From Bilabrum cf. latius (taxonomy: Eukaryota; Bigyra: Bicosoecida; Bigyra; Bicosoecida), in the NCBI GenBank assembly GCA_965178125.1, contig OZ237741.1, positions 620,001 through 684,000 on the forward strand: a stretch of DNA of 64,000 nt, written 5' to 3'. Both the position numbers and the translations under genes were made by a program. Below are positions 1-11,703 of the stretch, piece after piece; the first letter of the stretch is position 1; each line of letters begins with the position of its first letter. A model generated the notes under the pieces. It had not been told where the DNA came from. It saw only the letters and a program-made list of their open reading frames with translations, and searched no databases.

Positions 1-901
1 AACATTGCAGCGAAAGACCTTCCATAATACTTATAAGTATACTTACTACTATTAAAGCCTTGATTTCGTGTACAACTACCTCTCTTTGCTGTCGTAGATG
101 TCGCGAAGTGTCCTCCGGTCCGTCGCGAAGCTCGGCGGCATAAACCGGAACTATGCCAAGGTCGCACAAGGTACGCCTGGTGCAGGGCTCAGCAGGGTGC
201 CTAGTGGACAAATGGCTACGAAAGTAAAGCGCATCTAGCACTGCTTTCAACGGCTGGCCCGTAGGTCAGGCGGATCGGCGGCACGGAGAGCACAAGTTGC
301 CAGGCGAGCTCCAAGCTGCCAAGAACGGACCTTCCTTCGCATTATACGTGCTCTTACCACCTGCTCACCGCGCCAGATATAAGAGTGTGCTCAAACACTT
401 CCACTATCTACCCCAGAGCAGCGCTAGCAACAAGCCCCACCGCACGGCACTACGCTTAGCAGAGGCTGCAAGGCCGCCATGGTGCGAAAGTCAAGTGGTT
501 GGGAGTCGGTGGTACAGGAGGAACAAAGGAAGGCATGGGACTCGTGATGCACATAGAGCATGTGCACGTAATACAGCTTGGTGTGCGTGAAGCAATTGCT
601 GTGGAAGGGCACTGTTACGGACAGGCATGGCGTGGCTTGCGGCCCCCTGTGTGCGAGCGGTATCCAGCGATGGAGAGGGGTTCTTGACGGCACGATCCTA
701 TGGATTGGAGCGGAAGCCGAGGCAAATGAAAAACTCGCCGATACAATGATCGCCCCATGTCTACATGCAAGAAGTAGACACACGAATCACGTGCCTACAA
801 TCCCACTTGCATTGCTTGGGCTGCTGCCGACCCACACGTTGAGCGCCGACAGTGGACACCGACTACATGCATCCCACTCGCGCCCCTCCCGCGAGCTCTC
901 A
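1..901. other. left edge, no supported gene
   Basis: No reading frame here has recognisable protein similarity under the standard code or the UAG=Gln code. The only suggestive item is a short plus-strand ATG frame (98-170, 24 codons, starting MSRSVLRSVAK) that runs into a GTACGC. It could be the first exon of a gene with an organelle-type leader, but I could not find a downstream exon that continues it. The right part is the 3' flank of the minus-strand beta-helix gene, which stops at 902. Confidence 0.4.
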
Positions 902-3900
902 TCACGGCATCCCCGTGTCGGCGTACAGCGCCGCGCGCACCGCAGTGGCAAGCGCCTGGTCCTCCGGCCACACACCCGCGGTTGTGCCGTGGTCGTACCC
1001 CTTGGCCTGGAAGTCCTCCAGCGACATGCCGCACTCGGACACCTTCCCGTCCTGCGTGTACACTTTGTTCCCTGACGTCACCACATACGCGTCGTGGGGC
1101 GGGCACGTGCCCTTGCCATAGTCGCCCGAGCTCGTCATAACTAGCGTGTTGTTCTGGTAGTGGTCCTCCTGTCCTGGCAGCTGGGGGCACACGCTGAAGC
1201 CGTGTCCAACGTATGCCGCAACGTTGCTGCGGAGACTCGAAACGGCAAGATGGGACAAGAAATTCACGGATCAAAGTGTGATAGGGCGAATGAGGGTACG
1301 ACGTGGCGAGGAGAGCAGTGGTACTGACTGCCCTGTACCCTACTCTCACTTGACGTGGTGGTTGGAGTGCCCTCCGAAGTCATTCTTCATCTCATTACCA
1401 GAGAGGTACAAGACGTTGTAGGTCGAGTTGAAGTTGTTCGAGCCTGCGAGCGGTGCTTCAGGGATGTCTGGGAAACAAAATGAACTCGATACAGGCCTAC
1501 AAAGGGAGGAAAAAGGCCTTGTGCAGGCTGCTCACCGTCATCGTTGTCGATACCCTCCTGCGAGTCGCAAGAGCAGGTGTAGGACACAAGGAGCAGATGA
1601 GGGCGCACACACGTTACGGGAACACTATACAGAATTAGAGCAAGCAGCAAGCAGCAGGCCAGCACGCTTTCCAATCACCCGACCAGTGCAGTGGCTCACT
1701 TGGACATTGTACTCCCCGAAGATGATGTTCTGGTACAGCTGGTCCCACTTCTTGATGCTGGTGGGTCTGCCGTCCTCTCCGATCCACTCCCAGACCTGGC
1801 GGTCCCAGCTGTTGAACGGGCTGCGAAAAATAGAACAAGGAAATGCACGGACGCACTACGATGCACGGCTGGATTGCGATACGCGGTGGCCATGCACATG
1901 CAATCTAAGCAATTGGCATCGATGGTAGCCGTGGGCGTATCAGTGCGTCGCTCACCCGTGATCACTCGTTTCGCGAACCGAGGCAAACATGATGTTCCTC
2001 GACAGCAGGTGCCCACCGTAGAAGCCGTCGTTTTCATTAATGTGGGCTCTGGGCCCCATGAATGCGATATTTCGATCGATGATGTTCTCGGCAGACTTGG
2101 CAAAGAACAGGAACGAAGACTACTTCTCCCAGATCCCGAAGTGACGTGCGTAATTCGACGCGATCTTGGTACCCTTCGGGTAGTTGCCTGCTGTCGCGTC
2201 GGGACCCATGCCCGGAACACCAGCGCCATCCGAGTCTCCCCACAGCGCCACGCACGTGTCCCCCACCCACTCGAACTCGTTGTTGGTCACCTACGCCCCG
2301 CGAGCATACCCCGCGATCATGACGCCGTTCCCGTCGATCCGCGTGAACCTGCAGCTGTCCACCACAAAGTTCTCGGTGCCTTCCACATGGATGGCGCCCA
2401 GCCGCTCGAGACCCCAGTCTCCTCCTGAAGGCATGCCGTGGGGGTCCATGTACGTGTAGGCAGTGTCGCGGAATTCAATGCCACGGATGGTCACGTCCTT
2501 GAGGGGGTTGCTTTGTGAGGCGTTGGCGACGATGAGCTGCTTCACCAGTGTCGCCACGATAGCGCTGGACGCGCCCGGGCTCACGGGAGAGGACGGTGGG
2601 GGCGTCCCGCTGCTCTCGTTGTACCAGAGGTAGAGCTCCTGCGAGTCCTGGTCAAAGTACCACTCGCCGGGGGCATCGAGCTCCTCAAAGACGTTCTCAA
2701 TGTACATCTCGTCCCCCGAACTAGCTCCCCTGCGAAATGCTAACAAAGACGCAGCTCGTGCTTACGCGCGGGTAAGGAATGGTGATGAGACCCATATAGA
2801 GCTGGGTCAACGGGATCATCTTGAACAGGTTTTCGAAGCGGCCATACAAGCAACAAGGCGTCCTAGCAAGCAACACAAGCTCTGCGCGCACAGTTCGCTC
2901 ACCTGGCGCCCTGGAAGCCCCCCTTGGTAAAGTTGAAGGTGCCCGTGGTGGCATCGTACGATCCCACCTCGAACATCCACGACGCCCAATGGGCTGGGCG
3001 CATCGCCTGCACGACTGCGCCCGCGGCATTCTTGTAAGGCGAGTTGGGCAGCACGCTCTGGTCCGCCACCATGCTTGCCGGGACATGATAGGTGTACGCA
3101 CCGCCACCTGCGCAAAGAGCGAAATTGGACGGTCCTGGTGGGCATGCAGACTGAGCCGTCACCAACTCGAAGAAAACAAGCCGTGTAGCAGCGCAATGGC
3201 AGTAGGTTCAGCGTGTCCTGCAGGCGCCGGTCTCTCTCACCAGACGTGCGATTCCCGCACCAGTATCCAGCTGCGAGATAGCAAGGGAGAGTGAAGGGGT
3301 GTCAGGCCCTCACGGCACGTGCATGCGTCCATATGGTAAGCGGTGCCTATCGTGGCAGTGTGTGAGAATACGCCATGGCTGCAGTTATTGAGGTCGATTC
3401 TACTGCCGTGACTCACCTGGCGGCTGAAAGTGCTCGCAGCATCCGCCGACCCCGAGCTGAAAGGTCTGGAACGAATCGGAAGTGTTGCGGAACGGTGTTG
3501 GGGGATTTATCTCGACGGCTGGCTCCTTGGGGGTGTTCTGAGGTCCCCAGGACTTGGCTTTGAGGCTGGAGCCGAAGCCGTCGATCTCGGGGTTGGCGTT
3601 TGGGTACCTGGCGCGGATGGCACGTCCGCCGTCCACGCGTAGCCCCAAGATACCCTGCTTCTGAAGGGTAGCGGACGATACCTTGGCCTTCCAGATGTTC
3701 GGAGCGTACAAGTGCCGCCCCGACACGTGACCCTCTTGTTCCTGGGTGTCGTAGAGCCCGTCAAACCGGAACACGCAGTCGTAAGCGTACGACCCCTGGT
3801 TCTTGTCGTGCCACGTGAAGACGTTGCAGCCGCCCCCGGCAGTGAAGTTGGCCTTGCACGCGGCCAGGCAGGCCTGCCATGTGGTTTGCGTGCTGTTGAC

Positions 3901-4733
3901 CACCACCTTCCCGGGCGTGGGGCGGAACGAGTAGACTGCGTTGGTGTCCTGCTGTACCGGCCATGAGTCAACCTTGGAGGTGTTGTAGGGCTACCACTGG
4001 AGGCCATCGAGGGGGACGCCCCCGGAAACGATGGCCTTTTCGCCGTTGTAGTTCTGGATGGTAAGCCCAGAGTCCTCCGGGGTGAGCTCGAGGGTCTCCT
4101 GGGGGTAGAAGGTGCCCTCCCTCAGAATCACCGCCGCGGGGTTGGCAGCACCCGGTGCCTTGGACCGAGCGATCGAGACGGCCTTTGAAAGGGTCGCGAC
4201 TGGACTGAAAATCGTACCGGCGTTGGAGTCAGAGCCGTGGGCAGGATCGGCGAATACTTCGACTCTCGCACCCTCGACCGTCGGAAGTACGGCGGGGTGC
4301 CGCCGACCAGCCGGTGCGACTCCCACTGCATCTGCAGACACGTTGCAGCCCGAGGCAATGGCGTCTGGAGTGCCGTTTCTGCGGATATATAGTAGACATA
4401 GTTGGGATTGCGCAGCATGGTTTGGACATCGATCGGTGCGTATGCCGGACGCCAGATGACCATGGACTCATCCTCACAGCACGTCTGCCATATGTTGCAA
4501 CTGCTCTGCATCAATATTTGGCTGGGTGTGTTTTGCGTACTCGAGGACTATCTGCGTGTCAAAGGGATCCTGGACCGGGCTATAGTGTTGCAACTAGATC
4601 TGCCACATTTCGTGCAAATTGACACATCAAGTAGCGTACTTACGCCTCTCATAATACAATCGAATGACTTCTAGTCAGCATATGCTACGTTTACTGCTGC
4701 AGCTGCACAGGCAGCTACAAAAACGGTACGCAT
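902..4733 (-). CDS. secreted right-handed parallel beta-helix protein, 10 exons, 4 in-frame UAG
   Basis: Exons on the minus strand: 4733-4644, 4551-4478, 4378-3417, 3270-3241, 3107-2903, 2729-1956, 1820-1700, 1557-1536, 1443-1350 and 1226-902. They sum to 2697 nt (898 residues) and end in TGA. Residues 1-19 look like a signal peptide (MRTVFVAACAAAA). The body matches a family of extracellular beta-helix proteins from algae and oomycetes that resemble polysaccharide lyases: GSDSNAGT and VILREGTFYP near the N-terminus, YWCG and GGGAYTYHVP, then GIWEK-UAG-SSF, GPRAHINENDGF, SDHGPFNSWDRQ, IDNDDG, DFGGHSNHH and a late VCGMSLEDF-like block. UAG falls at residues 21, 184, 600 and 657. At 184 (W-UAG-PYN) and 657 (K-UAG-SS) a polar residue or Gln is expected from relatives. 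Exons 4 and 8 are micro-exons of 30 and 22 nt. Substrate and enzymatic activity are not established from the sequence. The splice model is internally consistent in phase throughout; exons 1-2 rest on less homology than the rest. Confidence 0.85.
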
Positions 4734-5580
4734 CTGTGTGGTTCAGTCGAAAAGATCAATGGGAGCGCATAGCGCAGTCATGAGGCAATATACAGTGAGC
4801 GCCCATAAATTTGCATTAGAACATATAGATTCTATGCGCCTGGGTCTCACTATTGCACAGATGCCCCGAATTCAGAGCGGAAAGCGGCCGTAGTACGCCG
4901 CAGCGGCGTGCGACAGCAGCGTCTCAATTATTGTGTTTGTAGCGTGGTTTTAGAGCAACGGACTCACTGGCGGTATTATGCACAAAAGGTGGCCACAACT
5001 GAGTGTTACCGAGCAGGGGGCGGATTGCCGCGTGCCTGCAACTGTGGCACCACTGGTGGCACTGGCTCCACGTATCCCTCCCCATCTGTAGGAGGTTCGG
5101 GCGGGGCTGGCAGAGCTGGTCAGGGGCCTGGTGCGAGTGGCCAATGATCCACCGATCGATCGGCTGGCTGTATGTACAGTCCACTGGCCCGCCCTCGGTG
5201 CCACACAATGCAAGCAACCACCGTGACGTGCACCACAGGAGCACTGTGGCACAGCATGGAGACTCCTTCGAGCACCACAGGAGCACTGTGGCACAGCATG
5301 GAGACTCCCTCGAGCACCACAGGAGCACTGTGGCACAGCATGGAGACTCCCTCGAGCACCACAGGAGCACTGTGGCACAGCATGGAGACTCCCTCGAGCA
5401 TGACAGGCCCACGGCTAGCAGAGGAACATGGTCATCCCATCCGAGGCCGCGGCAAACTGTGGCGACCCCTCCTTGCAGGCCACCTGTTTGTGCCCCTCTC
5501 CCTTTGCATCCCAGGGATCGAGCCACTGGCAACTATTCGACATCCGGCCCGCCAATGCTGGCCTGGTCTGGTCTGGAGCC
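4734..5580. other. intergenic region between two minus-strand genes
   Basis: This stretch lies between the start of the beta-helix gene and the stop of the LRRC46-like gene. It holds the 42-bp tandem repeat described separately. The long frames on both strands across the repeat (for example 5003-5944 plus, 4924-5532 minus) exist because the repeat length is a multiple of three. They show no similarity to anything I know, so I do not call a gene here. Confidence 0.5.
5231..5398. repeat. tandem repeat, 4 copies of 42 bp
   Basis: Four head-to-tail copies start at 5231, 5273, 5315 and 5357. Each runs from CACCACAGGAGCACTGTGGC to a GACTCC(T/C)TCGAG end. Copies 2-4 share CCC where copy 1 has CCT, so they are nearly identical and probably recent. 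The unit is 14 codons long and stays open in several frames. It sits just beyond the TGA of the LRRC46-like gene, so it may be 3' UTR or intergenic. Confidence 0.95.
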
Positions 5581-6805
5581 TCATGTCCCAGTGGTACCCC
5601 CTTCTAGAGCACTTCTGGTGTCACCAGGAGCAGCGCCTGGCCCATCATCACCACTCGCTGCAGCACCACCCGCCGGCGGCCCAGTGGCAGCAGCCTCCTC
5701 CAGGCCCCCCTTGCTCCGTGCAAGGGGCACGGTCGGCGCCTTGACCTCCTCCAGGCTTCGCTCTAGCCTCGCCCTCATGGCCCGCATGCGCTCTTCGTGC
5801 CCCAGCCGAATCTCATCTATGCGGGCCTTGCTGCGGTCCACGGCGGTCGCCGCAATGCCGTGCACCCTTCGAGCCACATCGCCCGCCAGATCGCTCGCCG
5901 TCCGCTCGTGCTGCTCTGCGAGCGCTCGCATCCTCCTGGAGTAGGCCTTGTCGGCATCGCGGCGGGTGTCCCGGGCTTGGGCGGCAGCCCCTGCTGCCAT
6001 GGGGATATCACCAGCTTCGAAGGCTGCGCTGGTATCACCGGGCGATTCTCCGCTTCCCGCACCGCTGGATGGCCCAGCGGCCCTTGCCCGAGGGCTTGCC
6101 TCGTCCTCATCGTGCTTGCTCTCACCTGCGCCTTGTGCTTGCGTGGTTTCGTCTGGGGCATCATCATTCAGTCCTCGGCCTTCAAAAGACACCAGCTCTG
6201 GCAACGCACCCGCGATCTCTGGTGGGCAAGCCGGGTATTTCGCCCCTCCGAGATCACCGACGCACGGGTTGTCCCGCAACCAGAGGTGCCGAAGGTGATC
6301 TTTGGGCAGAAACTATAACATGCCCTCAGTTGAATCGATCTTGTTGCTCTAGAGATCCAGTGCTTCCAGTGGAAGTGTCTCCAAACCTTTCAAATCTGGC
6401 ACTTGCAGCCGATTGTGAGACAGCATGAGCAGCCTTAGGCCTCGGATTGGTGCTAGTCTGGCCCCTATTGGCTCGCTGATAGAATTATGCTACAAATACA
6501 ACTCCTACACTGCGGTGAATTGTGCCAGATTTTGTCCAGCAGAACGGAAGCCTCAGTTTTCTAGACATGAATCGAGTGCTTTACAGTAGGGTCGGCACAA
6601 GGACTGACTCACGCCTATCAAACGGCTCCAAAGTGTCGGATACGCATGTGATTCCCAACCAACTCAGATTGAGCTCCTTAGCCTGCACCAATGCATCGGC
6701 CTGCTCTTCCAATGGGATGCTGCCAGCCCCACCATCCAGATTCTGCAACCACGCCTCGCGCACCATTCCGAACGTTAGGCGCTTGTCGTGCTCAGTACCT
6801 GCCAT
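5581..6805 (-). CDS. LRRC46: LRRC46-like leucine-rich-repeat protein
   Basis: Two exons, 6805-6613 and 6509-5581, give 1122 nt (373 residues) ending in TGA. The intron starts GTGAGTC and ends CACCGCAG. Splicing joins ...FDR to a Leu codon split over the junction, followed by UAG-ELYL-UAG-HNSI. With UAG as Gln this reads LQELYLQHNSI, a textbook LRR. The next repeats are LLMLSHNRLQVP, LEALDL-UAG-SNKI and HLRHLWLRDNPC, the last being the usual LRR cap. UAG is at residues 66, 71, 118 and 130. The N-terminus (KRLTF, then LNLSWLGI) and overall order resemble vertebrate LRRC46, a sperm-flagellum protein, but other short axonemal LRR proteins look similar. The C-terminal half (about 170-373) is charged and Ala-rich, with likely coiled coil around RRMRALAEQHE. 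A flagellar role is inferred from the family and fits the presence of centrin. Confidence 0.75.
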
Positions 6806-7042
6806 ATTTACAAAAAAAAAGTACCACAGAAGCTAAGTAAAGAAACTCGAATTGGAAAATGCAATTGCGCCCAACGTGCAGCAGCTTTGACAGCGGTTGC
6901 AACCCTGGCCTCCCAACAACTCTGGGCATCCCTCCGATGCCAGCGAAGCTGAGCCAGCAGTGGCAAACTCCGGTCCAGCGTGTGACACGAAGCATGGGGC
7001 GCGGTAATAACGGGACGGCTCCGGAGCCAGCTCGAACCGAGA

Positions 7043-10000
7043 TCACGAGCTCGGCTCCGCGGCACCCGCGTCCTCCCCAGCCGCAGCCGCCTCCTCGCCA
7101 CCATTTGCCTCGCCCTCCGCCTTCTCTTCCTCATCGCCCTTCGCGGCAGCTGCCGGAGCCTCCTCGCTCGCCCCGGCATCACCCTCGGCCCCTGCCGATG
7201 CAGCAGGATCCGCCGCAGCGGCTGCGGCCCCCTCCTCGGCAGCAGCCACCGCCGGTGCTGCCTCCTCCCCGCCCGCCGGTGCCGCACTCGCACCTGTCTC
7301 TGCCTCGGCACCCGCGCCAGCCTCGGCTGCATCAGCCACAACTTCAGGCTCCTTGGGTGCAGCAGCACCCTCCCCTTCTCCTCCACCCACTGCCTCCCCC
7401 TCCCCCGCTCCCGCTCCCGCTTCCTCCCCGCCCTGGGCATCCATGCCCTGCGAGTCGCCCATCACGTGCGCAGCTCCGGCCTGGGCCAGAGCCTCGAACT
7501 TGGCCTGCGCCGCTTCCGGGTCCAGCACCCTCAGCACGTCCACCAGCAAGATGTCGGCCTGGGTGGTCAAAGGCGCGTTAACGGTCATCTTGATGGCGCT
7601 GTCGCCCTCGCGGATGAGGGCGGCGGTGACGTGGAGCCCGTCATAGGTCCGGCCGTACAGCAGCACGGCCTTGTCGGTGGCCTGCACGGCGGAGCAGCGC
7701 ATCACGGAGGCGACCTTCTTGAAGAGGTCACTGGGGTCCGAACCCTCTCCCGCGGCGACCGTGTGCGCCGCCACCTTCATGTGCTTGGCGGCCTCGCTCT
7801 TCATGATGGCCTTGTAGCCGGATTTGCTGAGCTTGATGGGCACCAGGATGGACGCGCTGGGCACGTGGGTCACGCAGTCCGCCGTCACCACGTCATCGCT
7901 CTTCGCCACCTTGTAGGCAATGCGGGTGGGCATGGCCAAAGAAGCAGAGCTGTGGTGCAGCGACACGGGGATGGACAGACGCTGCGGGGACGGCTTGCTC
8001 TCTCCCTTCTTGAGCTTGAGGTTGGTGGCGAGCCGCAGGCAGTCGCCGTCCGCCCCCATCGCCAGCCCCTCGATGAGCAGCGGGCCCATCATGGCGATGT
8101 CCACGTACTCAACCTTGCTCTTCTTCTTCTTGAGAGATACCTTGAGCGCCAGCTGGGCCTGGGCACCCGTGGGTGTGTCCGAGGCTGCTGTCTCGCCCGC
8201 TGCCACGCTGGCCTCAGCGGGGGGAGCGGCCGTGCTGGGCGGTACTACAATGTACTGCACCTTGATGATCTTGTCCTCGTGGAGGGTGAACACGTGGGGG
8301 GCAGCGAACGGTGAAGTGGCCTCTTCGGGGGCCTTGGGCTCCTCCGACGCAGCGGCCGGGGCGGCAGCTTCGGGCTCAGCAGGCGCAGGCGCACCGGCAC
8401 CGGAGGCAGGCTCAGACTCCTTGGACTTGGACTTGTCCTTCTTATCCTTCTTGTTCTTCTTGTCCTTGGAGCTCTTCTTGCTGCTCTTCTTGTGCTTCTT
8501 GTTTTTCTTGCTGGACCTCTCGGTGCGGTGGGTGCGCACGGGAAGTGCCTCGCCGGGCGCGAGCGGTTTGGTGATGTCCACCTTGGACAGCTCGTCCTCG
8601 GACTCAGGCTCGTCCTCGGAGTCCTCCGCTCCCGCGGGCATGCCCTCGTCGTCCTCCACGACCATGGCCTTGCTCTTGCCCTTGCGCCTGCGAGAGCCCC
8701 GCAGGTCCTTGAGGTCGCCAAAGATGGAGGTGGTGCCTCCGCTCACTGAGCCGAGCTCACCGGGCTTGAGGTCAGCCACTGGGATGTCGTCGTCATCGCC
8801 AGCGCCGCTGGCAGCTCCAGGGAACTCGAGGTCGTCCTCCTCACCCAGCATGAAGGGGTGCCTAGAGTCGCGCCCCTTCTTCCCCTTTTTGCCCTTGCCC
8901 TTCTTCCCGCCCTTGTCCTTCTTGCCGCCCTTGTCCTCGGCGTCGTCTCCACGAAGATCGTCCCACAGCTTGTCATCGTCCTCGTCCCCGCCAAAGCCAC
9001 CCCCCATGGCGACCGCACCGCCACCGGCGGCCTCGCTGCGCCCGGCCCCGTCCTCGTCGGCCATGCCGTACGAATCCTCGAACGAGATGCCTACGTACTT
9101 GAAGCCCTTGTCCTCCTCCTCCAAGTGCCCCCTCTCCTCCTCGTTGATCCAAGCGTCCAGGTCGAGGCCCTCCGGCACCGGCACCTTCCTCTGCGCCTTG
9201 GCCGCCACCGGCTTGAGAGGGTCCTCGAACAGCACCTCGAGGCCACGGGCAAGACGGATGGGCGTGGCTGGCTCGATCTCGTCCTCCTCCTTGGTCTCCT
9301 CGGCAGCGCCAGATGCGTCGCCTCCACCGGCGAGAGCCAGCAGCTCGGCCTCCTCCGCCTCCTTCTTGGCTGCCTCACTCTCGGGAGTTGGCAGCGGCTC
9401 GAACTTGACGCCCAGGCTGGCGAGCAGAGCCTGCGTGGTGGCGGCGCGCTCCTGCACCTCCACGTTCACGGACTGAGCAAAGGGGTTCAGGTGCTCTGCC
9501 AGCAGCTTGGCGGCGGCGCACACGGGCGCCTCCTCCTCACCGCCCTCGCCGGCGTCCACGGCCGCCTTTGCCATGGCCGCGGTGAGCTTCAGCGAGGTCA
9601 TGACGAACGCACCCTGCACCTTCTCGGGCAAAGACAGGGCGGCGGGCCGCATCATCGCGTCCAGGACGCCCATGTGAGCCCCCTCGTCGACCAGGTCGGC
9701 GTACTCCCCCACGATCCAGGCCGCCGAGAAGAGCACCCTGGGCAGTAGCTGCCTGGCGGCATCACCGCCGGCCAGCGAAGCGTCCCAGTTGCCGAGGAGG
9801 GGCAGGAGCGCCCTCACGGTGAAATCCCGCACAGCGGGCACGCGCACGGCCACGTTGACCAGCTGGTCCGCGATGAGCTCGCCGTGCTTGGTGCCCTCCA
9901 GCTGGGCCAGCCGCACCAGCACAGAGACGTACCAGGTGAAATCGGCGAGGAAGGCGTACTTGTCCCTGGCGCACATAAAGATGATCTTCTCCACTAATGC

Positions 10001-11554
10001 GTCCCTGTAGTGCCCCTCAGCGCCCTCCACGTACTCGAGAAGCTTCCGCACGATGTCGGGGAGGTTGCGCTTGGTGACCATGCCGCTGATCAGCTCCAGG
10101 GCCCGCAGGCGGATCGTCACGTCCTCATCGTCCAGGCACTCCAGCACCAGATCCCTGTGCTCTGCCACCACGCGTGCGTTGGAGACCATTAGGTTGCTGA
10201 GGCCCACCAGGCCAAGGTACTTGAGGTTCTGGTCGGGGTCGCGGATGAACTCGCGGAGCTTGTCGGTGCACAGGCGGATCACGGCGGGCGCGTTCTTGGC
10301 GTCGCTTCCGTCCGACCTCCTGGTGAACTGCAGGCAGACCGTGATGGCGTAGATGCACTCGTACATGAGGCTCTTGGCGGCAGTAGTCGCGACCTTGTTG
10401 GCCAGTGGCTCGAGGAGCTTGCGGGCCAGCCGGGGCTCCTCCCTGACCAGTGCGCTCATCAGCTTGGTGACCTTGATGAGCATCCAGTTGTTGTGGGAGG
10501 TGGTCAGGATCTTGAACAGGTCGGGGGCCAGGGGGAGGTAGTTCTTGGGACGCTTCCGCGCGAGCTCGCAGATCACGTTGACGGCGCATGAGACCACCGC
10601 CGGGTCCTCGTCCCCAAGCCTGCGCTTGAGGCTGTCAAAGGTCAGGCGCAGGCCCTGGGGGTACTGCGTGTACAGCTTGTACAGGACCAGGGTTGACTTC
10701 TTCCTGATGTATGGCCTGGAGGAGGTGAGCATCTTCTCGATGGTGGGGAGCAGGTCCCTTGCCAGGTCTGGCGTGGCGATGTTGGCGAGCGTGTTGACGG
10801 CTTGCCCGATCACGAACTGGTTCGGGTGCCCGAAATCGCGAGCGAGCAGCGCAGTACACAAGATGTTCACCTCGGTCTTCGGCGTGAACGTTTGGGAAGC
10901 CATCAGCGCCGCAGCTCGCTTCAGGGCAAACCGTTCCTGCGACGCACAAGATCATTGGTTCAGAGAGATCATCCGACAGTATTGCATTTGCACGCAGCAA
11001 TTGGGACTCTCGAACAGGAACAAATCACAGTGATTATGGACACCCCTTCAATACGAATCTGTAAGCACCAACATGATCAAGCTGGCAGCTTGAGCAAACG
11101 TACGATCGAAGCTGACGCGCGCGATTTGCATCCCCACGAATATGCGGCGACACCCTTGCAGCATGGAGCCCAATTAAACATATTTCAAAGACGACGCATA
11201 ACCGGTCATGCACTTAACCATCGGTACTCCGTGGTGCCGGTGGATCTGACGACTTGCACATGCACACGTCGTTGCGGCAACAAAGATCTCTGCCGTGCTG
11301 GCACTCACCTGGGGCATCACTTCGGTAACGTGAAAAGCAGCCCAAGATACATCTTCTCCAAGCATGTGCAGGTACGTCAACTTCTAGAGTGCGACACCTT
11401 TGGTGTGGATGTCTCGACCTCGCAGCTCGTCCTTGATCTCGGCCATGCACTTCTGGATGAATTCTTGCTCATTTCCACCGGCACTTCGGATTCCGCGAAC
11501 CATGTCTTTAAGTGAGCGCTTGAACAGCCCCAATGCCGCCATTGGGCTTGCCAT
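7043..11554 (-). CDS. AP3D1: AP-3 adaptor complex delta subunit
   Basis: Two exons, 11554-11309 and 10936-7043, encode 1379 residues ending in TGA. The intron has GTGAGT and CGTCGCAG ends. Exon 1 carries the start of the adaptin trunk (KRSLKDMVRGIR, then KLTYLHMLGEDVSWAAFH); exon 2 continues with MASQTFTPKTEVNIL, TPDLARDLLPTIEK, PYIRKKSTLVLYKLY, NVICELARKRPKNYL and DQNLKYLGLVGL. These are diagnostic of AP-3 delta rather than other large adaptins. Residues up to about 620 form the alpha-solenoid trunk. A long charged hinge with Lys-rich tracts follows, then a beta-rich region and a Glu/Ala-rich tail of low complexity. The single UAG (11384-11386, residue 57) sits at AL-UAG-KLTYL; the plant protein has Gln there, as I recall it. 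The product would act in Golgi/endosome to lysosome-related cargo sorting. The ATG at 11554 is 149 bp from the start of the divergent antiporter gene. Confidence 0.95.
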
Positions 11555-11703
11555 AGCTTCACAAAGCTAGCTTGATTTTGGCAAGAAGCCAGGAAACTGA
11601 GTATTTTGTTCTGTAGCGTGTGGATTGGAAGCGCTCGTCACACCAACATTCGAGAGTAGATTTTAATGAGCGCACAGAGACAACTCCCATTGCCACGCCA
11701 GTG
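11555..11703. promoter_or_regulatory. divergent promoter region, AP-3 delta / antiporter
   Basis: Only 149 bp separate the start codons of two divergent genes, so this interval must hold both 5' UTRs and core promoters. I see no clear TATA box or other named element. The call rests on gene geometry alone. Confidence 0.45.

Noticed and set aside
98-170. Plus-strand first exon candidate MSRSVLRSVAK... followed by GTACGC
   Set aside because: No downstream exon in phase could be found before the convergent beta-helix gene, and the donor does not match the GTRAG pattern of the other introns.
6305-6515. UAG = Leu (as in one insect-dwelling rhizarian) instead of Gln
   Set aside because: Leu could fit a few sites (LRR, Asp-box), but not NGxxQxxGWP, the GAS41 LKLFQ site, the CAG run, the coiled coil LEQSxQQL or the polar cluster at 17757-17780. 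Gln fits all of them.
7920-9476. 518-residue plus-strand frame opposite AP-3 delta
   Set aside because: It is the antisense shadow of GC-rich coding sequence; its Ser/Pro/Leu composition mirrors the hinge of AP-3 delta and it has no similarity of its own.
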